From assembly GCA_937871635.1 (NCBI GenBank), contig CALMNS010000631.1, forward strand, positions 1 through 5,560: a stretch of 5,560 nucleotides of DNA, in the 5' to 3' direction. Position 1 is the first letter of the stretch. Every line of letters starts with the position of its first letter. Shown in pieces: positions 1 to 4,144 of this stretch. The stretch is from an uncultured Solirubrobacter sp. GTDB lineage: Bacteria; Actinomycetota; Thermoleophilia; Solirubrobacterales; Solirubrobacteraceae. The notes below the pieces were generated by a model. It did no database searches, was not told the origin of the DNA, and was given only the letters and a program-made list of their open reading frames with translations. Both the position numbers and the translations under genes were made by a program.

Positions 1-491
1 ACCGAGACGCCCGCGAGGTGCAGCCGGACGTCGACCTCGAGCCCGGCGGCGGCCGCCGCCACCGCCGCCCCGAGGAGCACGCCGAAGGAGAAGCCCGCGT
101 GCAGCGAGGAGAGGATGGGCCGTGACCGGCGGCGCTCCACCGCCACCCCGTGCGCGTTCATCGAGACGTCGAGCGTGCCCATCGCCATCCCGAGCGCGAG
201 CGCGAGCGCGGCGGCGGGGACGGGCGAGCTGCACAGGGCCGGAAGCGGGACCACCAGGCAGCTCGCGACGAGGCCGGCCTCGGTGGTGCGGCGCGAGCCC
301 AGCCGCGCCGACCACCAGCCCGCCAGCGGCATGGCCAGCAGTGCGCCGACGGCGATCGCCCCGAGCACGAGGCCGAGCTCCCCCTCCCCGACCCCGAGGC
401 GCTCCTTGACCGCCGGGATGCGCGCCGCCCAGCCGCCGAACAGGAGCCCGTTGAGGACGAAGACGGTGCTCACGGCGGTGCGGGCGGCCAT
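1..491 (-). CDS. MFS transporter, YbjJ-like (partial, N-terminal half)
   Basis: This is the first 163 residues of a major facilitator superfamily permease; the remainder lies beyond the left edge, so no stop codon is visible. The protein starts MAARTAVSTVFVLNGLLFGG, followed by WAARIPAVKERLG, the usual opening of the YbjJ-like branch. The MFS loop 2-3 signature (motif A) appears as PLAGWWSARLGSRR at residues 55-68. A second family signature, DVSMNAHGVAVERR followed by PILSSLHAGFS, lies at residues 108-135. About four hydrophobic membrane segments are visible, including an Ala-Leu-rich one near 92-106. The ATG at 491 has no clear Shine-Dalgarno sequence upstream, so a leaderless or short-leader mRNA is likely. 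The substrate cannot be told; YbjJ relatives are poorly characterised and assigned to sugar or drug efflux only by similarity. The gene is divergent from the M50 protease across 56 bp. Family assignment is confident. Confidence 0.85.
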   Translation of the reverse strand, partial: MAARTAVSTVFVLNGLLFGGWAARIPAVKERLGVGEGELGLVLGAIAVGALLAMPLAGWWSARLGSRRTTEAGLVASCLVVPLPALCSSPVPAAALALALGMAMGTLDVSMNAHGVAVERRRSRPILSSLHAGFSFGVLLGAAVAAAAAGLEVDVRLHLAGVS

Positions 492-508
492 GGCCGGAGG
501 CTGACAGC

Positions 509-540
509 TTGACCTCGGCTTCAGGGGGAGCCGCCACACT
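509..540 (+). promoter_or_regulatory. Possible promoter of the M50 protease gene in the divergent gap
   Basis: TTGACC at 509-514 resembles a -35 box, and CACACT at 535-540 is a weak -10-like hexamer. The 20-base spacing is longer than ideal. Transcription starting 7-8 bases after CACACT would begin at or next to the ATG at 548, which would give a leaderless mRNA. The competing reading is that TTG 509 is itself a start codon served by GGAGG at 496-500. The 56-bp gap (492-547) must also contain the promoter of the divergent MFS gene, for which I see no clear boxes. Confidence 0.25.
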
Positions 541-547
541 GGTGGCC

Positions 548-1351
548 ATGTCGAGCGCCACCCTGCCCACCGATCCCCGGCCCTCGCCGCTGCGCCGTGC
601 GCTCGGCCCGCTGGTCGTCCTGGGCGCCTTCCTGCTCAAGTTCGGGAAGGTCGGGCTGCTCTTCCTCGGCAAGGCGAAGTTCCTGGCCACCTCGCTGTCG
701 ATGCTGGTCTCCATCGGCGCCTACGCGCTCATCTGGGGCTGGAAGTTCGCCGCGGGGTTCGTGGCGCTGCTGTTCGTCCACGAGATGGGCCACTACGTCC
801 AGTTGCGCCGGGAGGGCGTCCGGCCCAGCGGGATGCTGTTCATCCCGTTCCTCGGCGCGGCGGTGGGCGCCCGCTCGCTCGGCGGCTCCGCGATCGCCGA
901 GGCCCGGGTGGGTCTGGCCGGGCCGATCCTCGGGACCCTGGCCTGCCTCCTGCTCGTCCCCGTCGCGGTCGCCACCGACGACGACTTCTGGCGCGCCCTG
1001 GCCTTCACCGGGTTCTTCCTCAACCTCTTCAACCTCATCCCGCTCGTCCCGTTCGACGGCGGCCGCGCGATGGCGGCGATGGCCCCCTGGATGTGGTTCG
1101 TCGGCTTCGGCGGGATGGCGCTGTTCTTCTTCCTGTTCCCGAACCCGATCCTCATCCTCTTCCTGCTCCTGGGCGGGATGGAGACCTACCGGCGCTGGAA
1201 GCACCGCAAGGACGGCGAGGAGGGCAACGCGGCCTACTACCGCGTCACCCCGGCCCAGCGGCTGGCGGTCGGCGCGGTGTACCTGGGCCTGATCGCGACG
1301 CTGGCGATCGGGATGGACCTGACCTTCGTGGACCGCAGCGACTCGATCTAG
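548..1351 (+). CDS. Site-2 protease family (M50) membrane zinc metalloprotease
   Basis: This is a 267-residue polytopic membrane protein of the M50 (site-2 protease) family, which cleaves substrates within or near the membrane. The zinc-binding HExxH motif is HEMGH at residues 78-82, at the end of a hydrophobic segment. The third-ligand motif NLIPLVPFDGG is at 162-172, with Asp170 the expected zinc ligand. VGLAGPILG at 121-129 is the conserved Gly/Pro-rich segment between them. Hydrophobic segments also occur around 46-66, 128-142, 153-167, 183-208 and 240-255. There is no PDZ or CBS domain, so this is a compact form, unlike RseP/Rip1. The start is uncertain: ATG 548 gives the N-terminus MSSATLPTDPRP, while TTG 509 adds 13 residues and has GGAGG 8 bases upstream. 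I prefer 548 because it leaves more promoter room. No likely substrate, such as an anti-sigma factor, is encoded nearby, so the pathway is unknown. Confidence 0.88.
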   Translation: MSSATLPTDPRPSPLRRALGPLVVLGAFLLKFGKVGLLFLGKAKFLATSLSMLVSIGAYALIWGWKFAAGFVALLFVHEMGHYVQLRREGVRPSGMLFIPFLGAAVGARSLGGSAIAEARVGLAGPILGTLACLLLVPVAVATDDDFWRALAFTGFFLNLFNLIPLVPFDGGRAMAAMAPWMWFVGFGGMALFFFLFPNPILILFLLLGGMETYRRWKHRKDGEEGNAAYYRVTPAQRLAVGAVYLGLIATLAIGMDLTFVDRSDSI

Positions 1352-1356
1352 CCCGC

Positions 1357-1384
1357 GGGTCGCCGGCACGGCCGCCGGCGGCTC
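1357..1384. terminator. GC-rich stem-loop between convergent genes, possible bidirectional terminator
   Basis: An inverted repeat has arms 1357-1367 and 1374-1384 and a 6-base loop. It can pair 11 bp including two G-U wobbles, and its core CGCCGGC/GCCGGCG is perfect. It starts 5 bases after the M50 protease stop and ends 22 bases before the reductase stop on the other strand, where a shared terminator would be expected. There is no U-tract on either side, so its efficiency is uncertain. In GC-rich DNA some hairpins of this kind arise by chance. Confidence 0.45.
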
Positions 1385-1406
1385 CCGGACGCGGGCGGGG
1401 GCGCGC

Positions 1407-2510
1407 TCAGAGGTCGACGGTGATCGCGCCCTCGGGCGCGTGGACGCAGGTGCGGATCGTCTCGCCCTCCGCGCCGGAGACCTCCCCCGTGCGCAGGTCG
1501 CGGACGCGGCCGGCGCGCAGGCGCCCGACGCAGGTGTGGCAGATCCCCATCCGGCAGCCGTAGGGCAGCCTCGCCCCGGCCTCCTCGCCCGCCGCGAGGA
1601 TCGGCGTCGCCCCGTCGCTGACCGCCTCGACCCCGGACACGGAGAAGGTGATCGTCCCGCCGTCGCCCTGCTCGCCCTCGTGCATCCCGGCCTGGGGCTG
1701 GAAGTGCTCGGCATGGAAGCGGTCCAGGCCGGCGGGGGACGCCGCCCAGTGCTCCGTGAGGGCGTCGAGGTAGTCCGGCGGGCCGGAGACGTAGGCCTCG
1801 CGCTCGCGCCAATCCGGGCACAGCGCGTCGAGGTCGCCCGGGCCCATGCGCCCCATGGTGTCCGTGAGCTGCTCGTGCAGCCGGAAGCCCGCGTGGCGCG
1901 CGGCGAGCGAGCGCAGCTCGGCGCCGAAGATGACGTCGTCGGGGGTTCGCGCCGAGTGCAGCAGCACCACGCGGTCGAGCGTCTCGCGGCCCGCGAGGTC
2001 GCGCAGCATGCTCATGATCGGGGTGATCCCGCTGCCCGCGCTGACGAACAGGAGGCGGTCCGGCAGCGGCTCGGGCAGGGTGAAGGTGCCCTCCACGCCG
2101 CCGAGGCGCACGACGGTCCCGGGGGCGGCGCGGCCGACCAGGTAGGGCGAGACGACCCCCTCGGGGACGAGCTTCGGCGTGATCGCGATGCAGCCGTCGG
2201 CGCGGTCGGGCGCCGAGGTCAGCGAGTACGCGCGCCACTGGTGCACCCCGTCGACGACCGTCCCGATCCGCAGGTACTGGCCCGGCCGGTGGCCCGGCCA
2301 CTGCCATCCCGGGCGGATCACGACGGTGACCGCGTCGTCGGTCTCGCGCTCCACCCGCTCGATCCGGCCCCGCAGCTCCTGGGTGGACCAGAGCGGGTTG
2401 ATCATCTCGAGGTAGTCGTCGGGGAGGAGCGGGGTGAACAGCCAGCGGACGGCCTTGAGCGCGCGCCGCGGGAGCGCCGGGACCTGCGGTGTCGCGCCTC
2501 GCTCGGCCAC
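1407..2510 (-). CDS. Ferredoxin-NADP reductase-type flavoprotein with C-terminal 2Fe-2S domain (Rv3230c-like)
   Basis: This 367-residue soluble electron-transfer protein should pass electrons from NAD(P)H through FAD to a plant-type 2Fe-2S centre. The N-terminal LFTPLLPDDYLEMINPLWS (24-42) is characteristic of the actinobacterial Rv3230c group. The FAD-binding motif RAYS is at 93-96, inside the beta-barrel domain. The nucleotide-binding domain has AGSGITP at 158-164 and YVSGPP at 240-245, where many relatives have Cys instead of Ser. The C-terminal ferredoxin domain (about 285-367) has Cys319, Cys324, Cys327 and Cys355, spaced C-x4-C-x2-C-x27-C. In mycobacteria the Rv3230c protein powers the stearoyl-CoA delta-9 desaturase DesA3; that partner is known biology, and its extension here is inference because no desaturase gene lies in this window. 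The start is GTG at 2510, 8 bases after the smpB stop, without a strong Shine-Dalgarno sequence, so translational coupling is plausible. Confidence 0.88.
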   Translation of the reverse strand: MAERGATPQVPALPRRALKAVRWLFTPLLPDDYLEMINPLWSTQELRGRIERVERETDDAVTVVIRPGWQWPGHRPGQYLRIGTVVDGVHQWRAYSLTSAPDRADGCIAITPKLVPEGVVSPYLVGRAAPGTVVRLGGVEGTFTLPEPLPDRLLFVSAGSGITPIMSMLRDLAGRETLDRVVLLHSARTPDDVIFGAELRSLAARHAGFRLHEQLTDTMGRMGPGDLDALCPDWREREAYVSGPPDYLDALTEHWAASPAGLDRFHAEHFQPQAGMHEGEQGDGGTITFSVSGVEAVSDGATPILAAGEEAGARLPYGCRMGICHTCVGRLRAGRVRDLRTGEVSGAEGETIRTCVHAPEGAITVDL

Positions 2511-2518
2511 GGGGCCAC

Positions 2519-3010
2519 TTAGCGGCGGCCGCGCGAGCGCGCGCCGTTCATGGCGCGGTCCATCTCGCGCTTCATCTCCCGGTCCTTGATCGTCTGGCGC
2601 TTGTCGCCGACGTCCTTGCCGCGGGCGAGCGCCACCTCGACCTTGGCGCGGTCGTCCTTGAAGTACAGGCGCGTGGGGACGATGGTCAGCCCGCGCTCGC
2701 GTGTCTTGCCGGTCAGGCGCTCGAGCTCGGCACGGTGCAGGAGCAGCTTGCGGGGCCGCTCGGGCTCGTGGTTGTCGCGCGCGGCCGCCCCGTAGGGCGG
2801 GATGTGCACGTTGTGCAGCCAGAGCTCGCCGTCGCGCATCGCGGCGTAGCCGTCCTTGATCTGCGCCTTGCCCTCGCGCAGCGACTTGACCTCGGTGCCC
2901 TGGAGCACCATGCCCGCCTCGTAGCGGTCGATGAGGTGGTAGCGGTAGGCCGCCTGGCGGTTCGTCGCGACGTCGCCGGCGTCGGCCTTGCGCTTCTTCT
3001 TGACCGCCAT
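2519..3010 (-). CDS. smpB: SsrA-binding protein SmpB
   Basis: This is a full-length 163-residue SmpB, close to the usual size of about 160. SmpB binds the tRNA-like part of tmRNA and brings it to ribosomes stalled on broken mRNA (trans-translation). Family signatures run in order. They are TNRQAAYRYHLIDRYEAG (16-33), LQGTEVKSLREGKAQIKDGYA (36-56), HNVHIPPYG (66-74), and HEPERPRKLLLHRAELERL (81-99). The tail GKDVGDKRQTIKDREMKREM (131-150), which folds into the decoding centre, ends in a basic GARSRGRR. ATG 3010 is chosen because MAVKKKRK gives the normal SmpB N-terminus. The frame stays open far upstream, but that stretch does not resemble SmpB. Upstream GGACACCGAG is at best a weak Shine-Dalgarno sequence. 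The stop is TAA, the only one in the window. The reductase gene follows after 8 bases; rnr lies upstream on the same strand but is separated by an antisense gene. Confidence 0.97.
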   Translation of the reverse strand: MAVKKKRKADAGDVATNRQAAYRYHLIDRYEAGMVLQGTEVKSLREGKAQIKDGYAAMRDGELWLHNVHIPPYGAAARDNHEPERPRKLLLHRAELERLTGKTRERGLTIVPTRLYFKDDRAKVEVALARGKDVGDKRQTIKDREMKREMDRAMNGARSRGRR

Positions 3011-3020
3011 CTCGGTGTCC

Positions 3021-3026
3021 ACTCTA
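3021..3026 (-). promoter_or_regulatory. Possible -10 element of smpB
   Basis: Read on the minus strand, TAGAGT fits the actinobacterial TANNNT -10 consensus. Transcription would start about 7 bases downstream, only a few bases before the smpB ATG at 3010, giving a near-leaderless mRNA. No convincing -35 box is visible 17-18 bases upstream. A separate promoter is expected because the antisense gene interrupts any read-through from rnr. Confidence 0.3.
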
Positions 3027-3152
3027 CGCGCGACGTGCTCCGTTCGGCGCGGCTTTGCTTCGTGGATGCGCGCGGGGAACTGCTCATTGAGTGACAACTC
3101 TGCGGAGCGGCGAGCCGATCGGCGCGGTGGGTGCCAGCGTGCGGCGGGTGGA
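3027..3152. other. Spacer between smpB and the palindrome, no gene recognised
   Basis: No coding family is recognisable. A short AT-richer patch at 3081-3101 stands out from its surroundings. It contains the 9-base palindrome CTCATTGAG (3083-3091) followed by TGACAA, and could be an operator or promoter element for either divergent gene, but no complete -35/-10 pair fits around it. The minus-strand frame here is open and in register with smpB, most likely because stop codons are rare at this GC content. I saw no tRNA-like ends or tag reading frame that would suggest ssrA. Confidence 0.4.
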
Positions 3153-3270
3153 GCGTGCATCTGCCACCCCTCGCTCGCTCGCCGGTCGCTCGGGGTGGCT
3201 CGTGCACGCCAGGGCGATGCGTTGCCACCCCTTGTCGGCTCCGCTGGAACGAGGGGTGGCAGATGCACGC
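3153..3270. repeat. 118-bp nested palindrome of four alternating copies of a ~20-bp unit (REP/BIME-like)
   Basis: The outer arms, 3153-3173 and 3250-3270, form a perfect 21-bp inverted repeat. The unit read on the plus strand at 3251-3270 is GAGGGGTGGCAGATGCACGC. A second plus-oriented copy at 3190-3209 matches 15 of 20 positions, including GGGGTGGC and TGCACGC. Minus-oriented copies lie at 3153-3172 (exact) and 3214-3233 (core AGGGGTGGCA retained, rest diverged). All four are symmetric about 3211/3212. The alternating orientation resembles REP/BIME-type intergenic palindromes or a degenerate miniature element. I saw no flanking target-site duplication. The right outer arm overlaps the start of the DUF559 gene. 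Confidence 0.85.
3251..3265 (+). promoter_or_regulatory. Ribosome binding site and start codon embedded in the palindrome arm
   Basis: GAGGGG at 3251-3256 is a good Shine-Dalgarno sequence, 6 bases before ATG 3263. Both lie inside the right outer arm of the palindrome. An RNA containing both outer arms could bury the site in a 21-bp stem, so translation may depend on where transcription begins. This ribosome binding site is the main reason for choosing ATG 3263 rather than an upstream start. Confidence 0.6.
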
Positions 3271-4144
3271 GGTTGACGCGGCGATCGCGCGGCTCGCCGC
3301 GAGCCAGAAGGAGCTCGTCACCGGCGCTGCGCTCATCGATGCGGGGTTGAGCCGGTCGGCCCTGCAGCACCGCCTGCGGACCGGCCACCTCCGTCCCGTG
3401 CACCACCGCGTCTACACCACCGCCCACGCCCCGCTCACCTACGAGCAGCGAGCCCTCGCCGCGGTCCTCGCCTGCAACGGCACCCGCGCGCTCGGCGACG
3501 GCTGGGCCGCCGGGCTGTGGCGGATGCTCTCCGAGCCGCCCGACCCGCCGGAGGTCCGCCGTGAAGGCGAGCACCGTGCCGGACCGCGCGGCGTCCGTGT
3601 GCGCCGTACCGCGACGCTCGAGTGGACGACCCACCGCGGCGTCCCGGTCACCACGCCTGCCCAGACGCTCCTCCATCTCGCCGCCACCGGCCACCCCGGG
3701 CTCGAGTTAGCGCTCAACGAGGCGTTCGCCCTCCGCCTCACCGCGCGCCACACCATCGAGACGCTCGCGGCCACCGACCGCAGGGGAGCCGCCCGCCTCC
3801 GCGCCCTGCTCATCGATACCCGCGGCTTCACCCGCCAGGAGGCGGAGCGCCGCCTCAGGCTGCTCATCCTCAAAGCGCAGTTACCCAGGCCGCACTACAA
3901 CGCGTTCGTCGCCGGTCACGAGGTCGACGTCCTCTGGCCGGAGCACCGCCTCATCGTGGAGCTCGACGGCTGGGCGTCGCACGGCCACCGCCGCGCCTTC
4001 GAGCGCGACCGCGCGAAGGACGCCGAGCTCTACGCCGCCGGCTACGACGTGATCCGCGTGACCTGGCGCCAGCTCACCGACGAGCCTGAGGCGGTCGCCG
4101 CCCGGCTCGGCGGAGCGCTCGCGCGCGCGGTGAAGGCGACCTAG
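3263..4144 (+). CDS. AbiEi-like antitoxin-fold / DUF559 (Vsr-like endonuclease domain) protein
   Basis: This 293-residue protein combines two regions. Residues 5-52 look like the AbiEi-type N-terminal winged helix (LAASQKELVTGAALIDAGLS, then RLRTGHLRPVHHRVY). The middle carries GVPVTTPAQTLLHLA (126-140), a typical AbiEi-family segment. Residues 210-290 are a DUF559 domain, related to Vsr/PD-(D/E)xK nucleases. Its motifs are GHEVDVLWPEHRLIVELDGW (218-237), with candidate acidic residues Asp222, Glu233 and Asp235, and then SHGHRRAFERDRAKD and AAGYDVIRVTWRQL. Such proteins occur in many copies in some actinobacteria, and their biological role is not established; annotation as a type IV antitoxin rests on the N-terminus only, and no AbiEii-like toxin gene is adjacent. 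The gene contains two TTA codons (3707 and 3881), which I did not notice in its neighbours. It lies between rnr and smpB on the opposite strand, starts within a palindrome and ends overlapping the rnr stop, which suggests insertion. Confidence 0.82.
   Translation: MHAVDAAIARLAASQKELVTGAALIDAGLSRSALQHRLRTGHLRPVHHRVYTTAHAPLTYEQRALAAVLACNGTRALGDGWAAGLWRMLSEPPDPPEVRREGEHRAGPRGVRVRRTATLEWTTHRGVPVTTPAQTLLHLAATGHPGLELALNEAFALRLTARHTIETLAATDRRGAARLRALLIDTRGFTRQEAERRLRLLILKAQLPRPHYNAFVAGHEVDVLWPEHRLIVELDGWASHGHRRAFERDRAKDAELYAAGYDVIRVTWRQLTDEPEAVAARLGGALARAVKAT
4141..4144. other. Interlocked stop codons of convergent genes (CTAG)
   Basis: The palindrome CTAG contains both stops. TAG on the plus strand (4142-4144) ends the DUF559 gene, and TAG on the minus strand (4143-4141) ends rnr. 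The genes overlap by 3 bases and leave no room for an intergenic terminator, so transcripts from both sides probably run into each other. Confidence 0.9.

Noticed and set aside
188..214. Short GCGAGC tandem repeat
   Set aside because: It encodes Ala-Leu alternation in a membrane helix of the MFS protein and is explained by codon bias.
115..512. Plus-strand open frames opposite the MFS gene
   Set aside because: They are Arg/Pro/Ala-rich shadows; the minus strand encodes clear MFS signatures through the same bases.
521..1714. Long minus-strand open frame opposite the M50 protease gene
   Set aside because: The translation is low-complexity Arg/Glu/Asp/Gln-rich sequence with no family resemblance. 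The plus-strand frame has HEMGH and NxxPxxPxDGG motifs and proper membrane segments.
3011..3262. tmRNA (ssrA) gene next to smpB
   Set aside because: The spacer is too short once the palindrome is set aside. It shows no tRNA-like ends, CCA end or tag reading frame.
3131..3262. Upstream starts for the DUF559 gene (for example at 3131)
   Set aside because: The added residues would be encoded by the palindrome and resemble no AbiEi-like N-terminus. ATG 3263 has a well-spaced Shine-Dalgarno sequence and begins the winged-helix region at the expected place.
3153..3270. CRISPR array or insertion-sequence ends
   Set aside because: The units alternate in orientation and are not evenly spaced direct repeats. 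There is no transposase gene or visible target-site duplication.
2519..3694. One 391-residue minus-strand frame spanning smpB and the spacer beyond it
   Set aside because: Only the last 163 residues resemble SmpB; the rest is antisense to the DUF559 gene or intergenic and is open because stop codons are scarce at this GC content.
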